Assembly: GCF_000019185.1 (NCBI RefSeq) | Contig: NC_010334.1 | Coordinates: 1,674,001-1,738,000, forward strand | DNA from: Shewanella halifaxensis HAW-EB4 | GTDB lineage: Bacteria; Pseudomonadota; Gammaproteobacteria; Enterobacterales; Shewanellaceae | DNA length: 64,000 nucleotides | Direction of reading: 5' to 3' | In this document: piece by piece, positions 9,058 to 17,026 of the stretch | Position numbering within the stretch: the first letter of the stretch is position 1 | Layout of the letters: each line of letters opens with the position of its first letter | The notes under the pieces: generated by a model | The model's database searches: none | Seen by the model: only the letters and a program-made list of their open reading frames with translations | Told to the model about the DNA's origin: nothing | Made by a program: the position numbers and the translations under genes

Positions 9058-10202
9058 TCCAATACGGGAAACAACATATTTGCCAAGATGATATCGATGC
9101 TGTCGTGAATGTGTTGCAGTCTGACTTTTTGACCCAAGGACCGCAAGTTCCATTATTTGAGTCGCGGTTATGTCAGTTTACTCAAGCCCAACATGCGGTA
9201 GCGGTTAATAGCGCGACCTCAGCGCTCCATATTGCCAGCTTAGCCCTTGGTGTTGATAAAGGGGATATTGTTTGGACTAGCCCTATTACATTTGTAGCCT
9301 CATCTAACAGTGCGCTGTACTGTGGCGCAGTTGTAGACTTTGTCGATGTTGAGTTGGCAACGGGTAACATGGATATGGCTAAGTTGCGTCTCAAGCTAGT
9401 CGATGCTAAGAGGAAAGGTTTGTTACCCAAGGTGGTGATCCCAGTTCATTTAGCTGGGCACTGCTGTGATATGAAGTCTTTGGCGCAGTTGGCGGAAGAG
9501 TATGGTTTTAAAGTGATTGAAGATGCGTCTCACTGTATCGGTGCTAGCTATGACGACAGTCCCGTTGGTAGCTGTCAATACAGTGACATTACAGTATTTA
9601 GTTTTCATCCGGTAAAAATAATCACCACAGCGGAAGGCGGAGCGGCTACAACCAATGATGCTGTTTTAGCTAAGTCTATGCAGTTACTGCGTAGTCACGG
9701 CGTGACTCGTGACGAATTACATACAGAGCATAGTGATGAGCCTTGGTACTACGAGCAACAAGTATTAGGCTTTAATTACCGAATGACGGAGCTTCAGGCT
9801 GCGTTAGGAGTCAGTCAGTTTAAACAATTGACACAGTTAGTCAGCCGTAGAAATATCCTTGCAGACTATTACTCTGAGCGATTAAAAACGCTAAATATTG
9901 ATTTTGTAGCACCCTGTGAAGACAGTTATAGCGCTTGGCATTTGATGATAATCTTATTACCAAAGGACATTGATAGAAAAGCTATTTTCGATCAGTTACG
10001 AGAGGCGGGTATTGGCGTTAATGTACATTACATACCTGTGCATACTCAGCCTTATTATGGCCAATTGGGCTTTAAAGTGGGCGACTTCCCTGCATCTGAG
10101 GCATTCTATCAACGCATTATTACTTTGCCATTACACCCACAACTAGAGTTCGCTCAACTCGATTATATTTGTGAGCAGCTTAAGTCTTTTATACCTCGAT
10201 AA
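9054..10202 (+). CDS. pseC: UDP-4-amino-4,6-dideoxy-N-acetyl-beta-L-altrosamine transaminase, PseC
   Basis: Second step of pseudaminic acid synthesis: PLP-dependent amination of the PseB product using glutamate. The 382-residue protein is a DegT/DnrJ/EryC1-family aminotransferase. Key motifs are AVNSATSALHIASLALGV, VIPVHLAGHCCDM, VIEDASHCIGASY and the PLP lysine Lys188 in FSFHPVKIITTAEGG. The substrate-binding GFNYRMTELQAALG follows, and the C-terminus has VHYIPVHTQPYY. Length and motif order are normal. Its ATG overlaps the pseB stop codon. It ends against a convergent gene, with a shared hairpin between them. Confidence 0.96.
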   Translation: MIQYGKQHICQDDIDAVVNVLQSDFLTQGPQVPLFESRLCQFTQAQHAVAVNSATSALHIASLALGVDKGDIVWTSPITFVASSNSALYCGAVVDFVDVELATGNMDMAKLRLKLVDAKRKGLLPKVVIPVHLAGHCCDMKSLAQLAEEYGFKVIEDASHCIGASYDDSPVGSCQYSDITVFSFHPVKIITTAEGGAATTNDAVLAKSMQLLRSHGVTRDELHTEHSDEPWYYEQQVLGFNYRMTELQAALGVSQFKQLTQLVSRRNILADYYSERLKTLNIDFVAPCEDSYSAWHLMIILLPKDIDRKAIFDQLREAGIGVNVHYIPVHTQPYYGQLGFKVGDFPASEAFYQRIITLPLHPQLEFAQLDYICEQLKSFIPR

Positions 10203-10221
10203 ACTAGGCTCAGAGGCGTTA

Positions 10222-10252
10222 ATAGCGGCGATCACTGATAGCCGCTATCTTA
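10222..10252. terminator. Hairpin between convergent pseC and cytidylyltransferase genes
   Basis: ATAGCGGC (10222-10229) pairs perfectly with GCCGCTAT (10241-10248), followed by CTTATT. It overlaps the stop codon of the convergent gene and probably serves as a terminator for pseC. Confidence 0.6.
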
Positions 10253-11453
10253 TTAAACTCGTTATGAGTTGTCTGAGTGCATTTAGTGTCAACTCATTAA
10301 TTAAACTATCTTTACTATTGGTCTGATTTTGTTGGTTATTTTTCCTAATGAATGCTAATGCTTGCGACTGTCCACTATGCTCTTCTGAACTATAAAACTC
10401 AATAACAAGACCGTTACTACCAGAAAACTCATGCTTAAATTGCTCGAGTTTATGTTGTAATTGAGAAGGAATGAGGCAAAGAGATAAGCGCTTATTGTCA
10501 TGTTTCAATGCTTGGATAAATAACTGTTCATCACAATAGGTTTGGATGTTTTGTGACAATGTGGCCTGAAGTGACTCTTTGGATAGCACATGAAGCTGAG
10601 TACCTAAGCCGTAGTGCTCTTGCAGTGCAGAGCCAAGTTTTACACTGAGCTGATATAAGGCGTCATCAGGCGCTTGATAAACACAATAAAGTGAGACTGA
10701 TTGATATTTTTGATCTGCTTTTTTCTGCTTAACATGGGCATTTATCTGCCTAAGTGAAGCTTCTTTTTTGAGTGTTTGCACTACCCATTTAAGTGACACT
10801 ATAGAGTCGGAGCCATGCTTCTGACCCCAGCGCTGATATATCTGCTGCATAAAGCGATAATCGGCATCGGTATCAACAGATATCCTATGTTCAACGCCTG
10901 AAAAGTCATCGCTATCTTGGATGGAGAGGGCGGTAAGACAATGGCGCCTTTGATTGGCATATCCGACATGTTCTTTTTCCATCTCGCTAATGCTATTAAC
11001 AAATAAGCTATCCCAACCTTGGCGCGTATAAAAAGCCATTCCTTCGTGTATAGAGCGTACATTTTGCGCCAGTGCGATACTGTTTGCGTCCGGGTTTTGA
11101 CATAATTGGCTAACGGCGTGATCGATAAACTCGGGATCAATAAGCGGGCAATCTCCACAAATATACACTACAAGATCAGCTTTATATTGCTCAACGACCT
11201 CATTTATCCTTCCCATCAAGTTGTTAACGTCACCGGAATAGGCGACACATTGGCTATTATTGTTAGCCCACTCTATGAGTGGTCGATTGAAATCATCCAA
11301 GGTGGTTGCCAGTACGATATCTGTTAGTGTCTTACAGCGTTCGAGACGATTCTGGATATGCTGAATGATAGGCTTCCCAGCAAGCGGAAGTAGATGTTTT
11401 CCTGGGAGGCGACTCGAGTTTAGTCGAGCACCAATAATTGCAATGACGTTCAT
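10245..11453 (-). CDS. SpsF-like cytidylyltransferase (probable CMP-pseudaminic acid synthetase role, PseF-like)
   Basis: Nucleotidyltransferase of the CMP-NeuA/SpsF group. The first 230 residues of 402 carry the fold: VIAIIGARLNSSRLPGKHLL (the signature that binds CTP), IVLATTLDD, VYICGDCPLIDPEFIDHAV and HRISVDTDADYRF. By position it could make the CMP-activated nonulosonic acid, the PseF step. The last ~170 residues match nothing I recognise and are rich in Gln and Leu; this extension is longer than plain PseF. It follows the GH57-like gene with only three bases between, so the two are co-transcribed. The alternative is a role in activating another sugar acid. Confidence 0.8.
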   Translation of the reverse strand: MNVIAIIGARLNSSRLPGKHLLPLAGKPIIQHIQNRLERCKTLTDIVLATTLDDFNRPLIEWANNNSQCVAYSGDVNNLMGRINEVVEQYKADLVVYICGDCPLIDPEFIDHAVSQLCQNPDANSIALAQNVRSIHEGMAFYTRQGWDSLFVNSISEMEKEHVGYANQRRHCLTALSIQDSDDFSGVEHRISVDTDADYRFMQQIYQRWGQKHGSDSIVSLKWVVQTLKKEASLRQINAHVKQKKADQKYQSVSLYCVYQAPDDALYQLSVKLGSALQEHYGLGTQLHVLSKESLQATLSQNIQTYCDEQLFIQALKHDNKRLSLCLIPSQLQHKLEQFKHEFSGSNGLVIEFYSSEEHSGQSQALAFIRKNNQQNQTNSKDSLINELTLNALRQLITSLIR

Positions 11454-11456
11454 GAC

Positions 11457-13406
11457 TTAACTGATATCCGTTTTAAAGCATGGGGTGATCTGATAGCTGA
11501 AATTCAAAAGCTGGCCATCTGCTTTGAGTGTTTCGTCAGCCTCGGAGAGCGAAAGCCAGGCTCGGTTTAAATAACTGTCGTCAATTGCCTGACTCGATAG
11601 CATGGGCAGAGCCGCACAGAACTCGGGGGACCAGCTGATTTTAAGACCTAGATTGTCGACCCCTGTGTAGAAAACCCCTTCTGTTGCCCCTAAGGCACTG
11701 TTGGCGGAAACAATCGATGAAACAGGGCTACCATGATTGAAATCTTGTTCTGCGTGATAAATCTCTAATAAGTTGCCGCCATTATGACAGGCAAACCAAT
11801 TACGCTGTTTGCTATTAAGCAGTGTAAGGTAGCCTAGTCTGATAGTAGCTTCGGGTCTGTGTTGGTTTTCAAAATCAAAACCACACTCAATCTGTTCGCC
11901 TTCGAGCCGGTACCATTTAGTCAGCTTACCCTGTGGTGTCATGATCTCGGTGCTTATCAATAGGTTTGTATCGGAATGATTAATATTAAAATGACACTGA
12001 CTTAAATCGGTGACTCTGTCCCTCTCACTATATCGCTCCATGACTAAATGGTTTGAATAAAAATCAGCAGCATAACTGATATGATCAAAAAAACCGTGGG
12101 GGAGTGTTCCTATAATTGGCTCAAAATTGTGACGTGCAAAAGCCAGTGACTTTATCGCCATACCGCGCTTGCCACTTAGTACCAGCTTAAGCTGAGGATG
12201 CTCAACGGTGAGAGTGTTACGTTCGCTGCAGTGATGAACCTGATAATCACTTTTGGCTGTGTTGGCCGAGTCTAAGTTCGCTTTTGGACCGGCGATGACA
12301 GTCGGATTCGAAACAACGGGGTAGTAGTTTAGTAATTCTTGGTAACGTATAGAAGTTAGGTGTGTGCGTAAATCACTAGCCCAAAGTCGGCACAGCTCTC
12401 GCCATTGTTGTTCACTGACTAGGGGGGTGTCTTTTAACGCTAAATACTTTCGGTAGCATAGGCTATTAAGGCTGAGGTCATTTCGACCACTAAGTGCCCA
12501 GCGAGTCACGTTGTATTTGGCCTGCTTTTTTACCGATATTGGATGAGCGGGAGTTTGAACTTTAAGCCGAGTGTACTGTGCTGAAGGCGATAATAACTCA
12601 CTAGGTGAAACCCAGCGGTAATGTTCTTGTTCTTTAATTGCAGTAAATAACAGTTCAATACGTTGCCACTCATCAATATCGAGTTTAGTTTCGGTGCTAA
12701 AACGCCCGGGTCGATAATTAAATACTTCGGCGTCACTGCCATATAGCGAGAATGCACTTGCGTCGTTTGTGGCTCTAGCTAGGAATTCGAAATATTCAAT
12801 CGAGGTCATTTCATCATGGGCATAGCGCTGAAATTTCTGAAAAGCGACTGCATGGTTCCAGATGACCTTGATAGTGCGTCCTGAGGCGGCAATAAGTTGC
12901 TGTGGTTGATAGCGAGACGACTTAGCCCAATCAGCATTGTGAGAAAAGGGGTTATCCCACTCAACAACAACGGCATCAAAGCCACAGTCGATGTAGCAAT
13001 CTAATAAGCCTGCTGATACAGCTTGCTCATTGATATAAGCAATCTTAGGTAGATAGCCTAGTAGAGCTTGATAGCTTTTCTGGCCAAGTAACAGGTTTTG
13101 CATATTCACTTTAGAAGGAATAAGTGGACCTATGATCTGGCTATCTCCGCTGGCGATAAGCTCACAGTGATTATCTTTGAGGAGAGATTTAAATTTTGCT
13201 ATCCAGCTCGGGTCAACCGCTTGAATGCATTCTAAAGTGTAGGCCGTGAGTTCAATCCCTAAAGGGATACTGTTACCTTCTATTAAGTGTAGCAAGGGCC
13301 AATAACACAGATCGACTACTCGCTGGTGTTCGCTATTGTCGATAGAAGAAAACGCTAAGTTTAAATGAAAAATTGCGTAGACATTTGGGATCAGGGTGTT
13401 GGCCAT
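11457..13406 (-). CDS. Glycoside hydrolase family 57-like protein
   Basis: A 649-residue cytoplasmic protein (no signal peptide) whose first half resembles the GH57/polysaccharide deacetylase-like (beta/alpha)7 barrel: NVYAIFHLNLAF at the start, GIELTAYTLECIQ near residue 50, ELIASGDSQIIGPLIP near 105, then AYINEQAVSAGLLD and DAVVVEWDNPF. The second half is beta-rich, like the all-beta domain of GH57 amylases (VLSGKRGMAIKSLAF onward). GH57 enzymes act on alpha-glucans. Inside a flagellin-glycosylation cluster it may act on a glycan precursor or be a non-hydrolytic relative; I cannot assign the catalytic pair with confidence. It is the first gene of a two-gene operon with the cytidylyltransferase. 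Confidence 0.68.
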   Translation of the reverse strand: MANTLIPNVYAIFHLNLAFSSIDNSEHQRVVDLCYWPLLHLIEGNSIPLGIELTAYTLECIQAVDPSWIAKFKSLLKDNHCELIASGDSQIIGPLIPSKVNMQNLLLGQKSYQALLGYLPKIAYINEQAVSAGLLDCYIDCGFDAVVVEWDNPFSHNADWAKSSRYQPQQLIAASGRTIKVIWNHAVAFQKFQRYAHDEMTSIEYFEFLARATNDASAFSLYGSDAEVFNYRPGRFSTETKLDIDEWQRIELLFTAIKEQEHYRWVSPSELLSPSAQYTRLKVQTPAHPISVKKQAKYNVTRWALSGRNDLSLNSLCYRKYLALKDTPLVSEQQWRELCRLWASDLRTHLTSIRYQELLNYYPVVSNPTVIAGPKANLDSANTAKSDYQVHHCSERNTLTVEHPQLKLVLSGKRGMAIKSLAFARHNFEPIIGTLPHGFFDHISYAADFYSNHLVMERYSERDRVTDLSQCHFNINHSDTNLLISTEIMTPQGKLTKWYRLEGEQIECGFDFENQHRPEATIRLGYLTLLNSKQRNWFACHNGGNLLEIYHAEQDFNHGSPVSSIVSANSALGATEGVFYTGVDNLGLKISWSPEFCAALPMLSSQAIDDSYLNRAWLSLSEADETLKADGQLLNFSYQITPCFKTDIS

Positions 13407-13759
13407 AGGGACTCTTAGCGCAATAAAACTTTTATTATATGTATTGATAAACAGCTTTATAGCTGTCGAAGAATTTTAGTTTAAGCATAAATGAGAGGAT
13501 TCTCAATCACTAGTCACTGGAATTACCTTGGCTATGATAACAAAAGAAAGTCGTGAACTAAGTTGAATCGTTGCTTTTAGCTGCATCTATTTTATCGTGT
13601 TAGCAAATTAATGGCTATAAGCTACCGTTTAAGCTACAAAAGTGTTAAAAATGCAGTTCATTCAGTCGTAAGCAGATGACTCCTTTATTTTCGAGTGCTT
13701 TGTTTTAACCTGACGGGCGGCATTTAACCTATGGGTACGAATATGAGTACTAAAACAAT
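13407..13759. other. Divergent intergenic region, GH57-like gene / pseG
   Basis: 353 bp between divergent genes, presumably holding both promoters. I found no -24/-12 or sigma-28 match and no strong hairpin. The region is moderately A+T-rich. Confidence 0.4.
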
Positions 13760-14740
13760 ATGACTGTTCAACATGTGATGTTTCGCTGTGATGCATCAAT
13801 CCAAGTCGGAATGGGTCATATCGTACGCTGTATCTGTTTAGCCAATGCCTTTATCGAAGCCGGTCACCGGGTTACTTTTGTCATTAATAATGACGTCATT
13901 GCTATACAGGCTCTGGCAGGACTTAACCTTGATATGCAGCTGTTTAAGCAGGCTGACTATTTAGAATGGTGTCAGCAGGTCATCGAACAACAGCGCCCCG
14001 ATATATTTATCGGTGATATCCGAGATGGTCTACCAATACAGGCGGTTGAGATGATGAAACAGGCTAATATCTTGACCGTCGCAATCGACGAGCCTAGTGA
14101 TTACCGTTTAGCTTGTGATTTACTGTTTTATCCACCGAGCCCGTTGGTTGAGGCGTTAAATTGGCAGGGCTTTAATGGCAAAAGGTATGCTGGTTGGGAA
14201 TACTTGCTCGTAAGGGAGGAGTTTTATACACCATTTGTGAAGTCTTGTAATCAGCCACAGAAGGTGCTGGTTATGATGGGAGGGACAGATCCCCAGCGTT
14301 TAACTTTAACCGTTATTGAGCATTTTCGTCGATTAGATAGCCAGTTAGCCCTACATGTCGTTATTAAAGAGAGACATCCCGATTTTGCTCAATTGAGTAG
14401 ACAACAAGGGCAGTCTGTAAATTTAACCCTGCATTCCAACCCCGCAAATATAGCAAAGCTAATGCGGCAGATGGATTTTGCCGTTATTACTTTTGGTATG
14501 AGCGCATACGAACTTGCTGTGCTAAAAGTACCAGCATTTCATATTTGTACCCAGCCTGATCATCACATTGCTAGCCAAAGCTTTGTTGACAAACAGATTG
14601 CCAAGTCGATTGGTGTCACTGAATTGGACAAAATTTGTTTATTCGATTCTAAAGGTTGCTCAATTTCGAGTGGTATCGATAATATTATGAGTAAAATACT
14701 CGCGGCTCGATTTGTGCAAGTAAATGATTATCCTTCTTAA
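13760..14740 (+). CDS. pseG: UDP-2,4-diacetamido-2,4,6-trideoxy-beta-L-altropyranose hydrolase, PseG
   Basis: Removes UDP from the nucleotide-sugar intermediate, giving the free sugar for condensation by PseI. The 326-residue GT-B-fold hydrolase starts with VMFRCDASIQVGMGHIVRCI, the PseG signature with the catalytic His of the GMGH motif at about residue 20. Further motifs are IFIGDIRDG, LVMMGGTDPQRLT and ITFGMSAYELAVLKVPAFHI, which build the UDP-binding C-terminal half. The ribosome-binding site is weak, but no other ATG in frame fits. It stands alone on the plus strand and is followed by a gap of 117 bp and the methyltransferase genes. Confidence 0.93.
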   Translation: MTVQHVMFRCDASIQVGMGHIVRCICLANAFIEAGHRVTFVINNDVIAIQALAGLNLDMQLFKQADYLEWCQQVIEQQRPDIFIGDIRDGLPIQAVEMMKQANILTVAIDEPSDYRLACDLLFYPPSPLVEALNWQGFNGKRYAGWEYLLVREEFYTPFVKSCNQPQKVLVMMGGTDPQRLTLTVIEHFRRLDSQLALHVVIKERHPDFAQLSRQQGQSVNLTLHSNPANIAKLMRQMDFAVITFGMSAYELAVLKVPAFHICTQPDHHIASQSFVDKQIAKSIGVTELDKICLFDSKGCSISSGIDNIMSKILAARFVQVNDYPS

Positions 14741-14857
14741 TGCTAATGGTTTAGTCAATATGCCTCTCGCACTACTTTTAGTATTTTTTTATCGTCAAAA
14801 TTTTATCGGTATGCATTTTGCTTGTCACAGCTAATAATGCGTAAAGGAGAAGTAAAC

Positions 14858-15781
14858 ATGGCAGGCTCAAACCGCGATGCTCAACAGCACACTGGTAACG
14901 TCATTGACACTCGTCATGGCTTCGATGTCATAGATTGTGAAGTATGTGGTTTTAAGCATGTCTCGCCTATGCCTACGGCACAGGAGTTGGAGCAGGTTTA
15001 TCGTGAAGAGTATTACACCAAAGATAAACCTTTGTTTTTAAGTCAAAGCAGAGAAGATGCCATCTGGTGGGAACGCGTGTTTGCGGACCGATTTGATACT
15101 TTTGAGGCGCATTTGCCCGCGGGAAATAGAAGAGTTTTTGATGTTGGCGCAGGTCCGGGGTTCTTCCTGCACCATGGGCAGCAACGTGGCTGGATAACTC
15201 AAGGCATTGAGCCCTCAAAGCAAGCAAGTGCACATGCTAAAGAACTCGGGGTGGATGTGATTAGCGATTTTTTAAGTCCTGATAGCGTAAGCAATTTTGA
15301 GCCTTTCGATGTGGTTCATGCTTGTAACGTTCTAGAGCATATTCCTAATCCTATCGAGTTACTCGAGTGTATTAACTCACTCGTTAAAGATGGCGGCTTG
15401 TTATGTATCTCCGTTCCCAATGATTACAACCCATTCCAAAAGACCATCAGGGAGGTCGATGGACTCGAACCCTGGTGGTTAGCGCCGCCTCATCATCTGA
15501 ATTATTTTGATGTCAACTCACTGACTCAATTGTTGAATAACTCAGGGTTTGATGTCTTCTTGAAAGAGTCTAGTTTCCCGATAGATATGTTCTTGTTGAT
15601 GGGGGATAACTATGTCGGTAACGATGAGTTAGGCAGGGCTTGTCACAAGAAACGAATGAAATTTGAAATGAGCCTTATCGAGTCTGGTCAGAATGATCTG
15701 AAAAGGGCTTGGTATCAATCCATGGCTGAAATCGGTGTCGGCAGAGAGATCTGCATCTACGCCCGTAAGCGCAGTAGTTAA
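14858..15781 (+). CDS. Class I SAM-dependent methyltransferase
   Basis: A 307-residue methyltransferase. I chose the ATG at 14858 because AAAGGAGA lies about 7 bases upstream; earlier in-frame starts at 14822 (TTG) and 14837 put that site inside the gene. The N-terminus has a Cys pair (IDCEVCGFKHVSPMPT) like the zinc-binding head of sugar C-methyltransferases. The Rossmann core follows: RRVFDVGAGPGFFLHHGQQ (SAM motif I), DVVHACNVLEHIPNP (motif II) and VKDGGLLCISVPND. The substrate is not known; the setting suggests methylation of a nonulosonic acid or of its acyl group. It lies 31 bp before the fusion gene and probably shares its transcript. Confidence 0.88.
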   Translation: MAGSNRDAQQHTGNVIDTRHGFDVIDCEVCGFKHVSPMPTAQELEQVYREEYYTKDKPLFLSQSREDAIWWERVFADRFDTFEAHLPAGNRRVFDVGAGPGFFLHHGQQRGWITQGIEPSKQASAHAKELGVDVISDFLSPDSVSNFEPFDVVHACNVLEHIPNPIELLECINSLVKDGGLLCISVPNDYNPFQKTIREVDGLEPWWLAPPHHLNYFDVNSLTQLLNNSGFDVFLKESSFPIDMFLLMGDNYVGNDELGRACHKKRMKFEMSLIESGQNDLKRAWYQSMAEIGVGREICIYARKRSS

Positions 15782-15812
15782 TGCAAAATGAAGCCGCTTA
15801 ATAGGAATTAAC

Positions 15813-17024
15813 ATGATAAAAACAAGAGTATTAGTGCAAGCCAGTTCACGCTCATGGGCTGGTGGCGTCGATATCTGCATGGGGATGGTAGAGGGCGAGA
15901 TTGCCGTTGTTCGAACCATTCGCCGTGTCTTGAGCCACTTTACCGATTTAGATGTTGTCTTGGTTGCTCCGGAGTTTGATCGTGGTGGAGAGCTCGATGA
16001 GATCGTTAAGCTTATCGATGATGAACGTCTCTCTCTGTATTACGGCCACGATGCGAGCCCGCTTAATCGAATGATAGATGCTTGTTCAGATTTAGCCGAT
16101 AGCGATTATGTGATCAGAGTCGATGGCATTCATTTTTGCTTCGACCCTCAGGCAAGTTTAGCTATGCTAGATATCGCCATCAGTGAGCAATTGGATTGTA
16201 TTAAGTTACCCGATGATTTTCCTGTGCATTTTACCTCAGAAATCTTTCGTATCGGCGCACTAAAAGCTATTAATAATGAACTCACTCAGCCTGAGGATGC
16301 CAAGTTTCTCGTGCACCCTAAGTGCTACTTTTCGATGAATGCTCAGCGATATAGAGTTAAGTTCTTAACAGAGTTACCAAGCTATGCTGATGAATACTTG
16401 ACTGAGTGTCGCCACTTAGCTACACAAATTTATGCGATCCCGCGTCAAGAGGTGAATGAGCACCGTATTGTCTCTGGTGACAGATTAGGCTTTCATTACG
16501 AGCTCGCCTTACAGCATCTTAAGTCTGATATGAAGATTATCGACATCGCCTGTGCCGATGGTTACGGTGTCAACATTATGGCGAGTCATTTAAAAGAGGT
16601 TCATGGAGCCGATTTAGATGAGCTGAGTGTGGAATTTGCGAAGAAAAATAACAGCGCTGCCAATACCGATTACTTTGTCGAAGACATCACAAAGTTGTCT
16701 TTTGCCGATGAGTCCTACGACGCTGTAACCAGCTTTGAAACCCTTGAGCATGTACCAGAGCATGAGTGCTTAAGTGAAATCAAACGCGTGCTGAAACCTG
16801 GCGGTGTCTTAGTGTTAAGTACCCCTCAAAATAGCATAGGCCATATCCCTGTTAACTCTTGTCACCTTATTGAATATTCTCTCGATGAGCTGCTGGCACT
16901 CGTTAACCAGTATTTTATTGTCGTCAAAGTGATCGGTATCAAAGCGGGCATTATTTATGACGAAACAGACCCTTATGGCACCAATACTGTGCTTATCTGC
17001 GTAAAGCCTAATAGTAAGGATTGA
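15813..17024 (+). CDS. Fusion: nucleotidyltransferase-like domain + SAM methyltransferase
   Basis: A 403-residue two-domain protein. Residues ~1-215 look like an SpsF/cytidylyltransferase-type nucleotide-diphospho-sugar fold (ASPLNRMIDACSDLADSDYV, VIRVDGIHFCF), but the usual N-terminal CTP motif is replaced by VLVQASSRSWAGGVDICMG, so catalysis is doubtful. Residues ~230-403 are a class I methyltransferase: MKIIDIACADGYGVNIMA (SAM motif I), YDAVTSFETLEHVPEHEC and VLKPGGVLVLSTPQN. Its stop codon lies just before the ATG of the DXS-like gene, implying coupling. A joint step of activation and methylation of a sugar acid is an inference. I know of no characterised protein with this architecture. 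Confidence 0.72.
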   Translation: MIKTRVLVQASSRSWAGGVDICMGMVEGEIAVVRTIRRVLSHFTDLDVVLVAPEFDRGGELDEIVKLIDDERLSLYYGHDASPLNRMIDACSDLADSDYVIRVDGIHFCFDPQASLAMLDIAISEQLDCIKLPDDFPVHFTSEIFRIGALKAINNELTQPEDAKFLVHPKCYFSMNAQRYRVKFLTELPSYADEYLTECRHLATQIYAIPRQEVNEHRIVSGDRLGFHYELALQHLKSDMKIIDIACADGYGVNIMASHLKEVHGADLDELSVEFAKKNNSAANTDYFVEDITKLSFADESYDAVTSFETLEHVPEHECLSEIKRVLKPGGVLVLSTPQNSIGHIPVNSCHLIEYSLDELLALVNQYFIVVKVIGIKAGIIYDETDPYGTNTVLICVKPNSKD

Positions 17025-17026
17025 TA

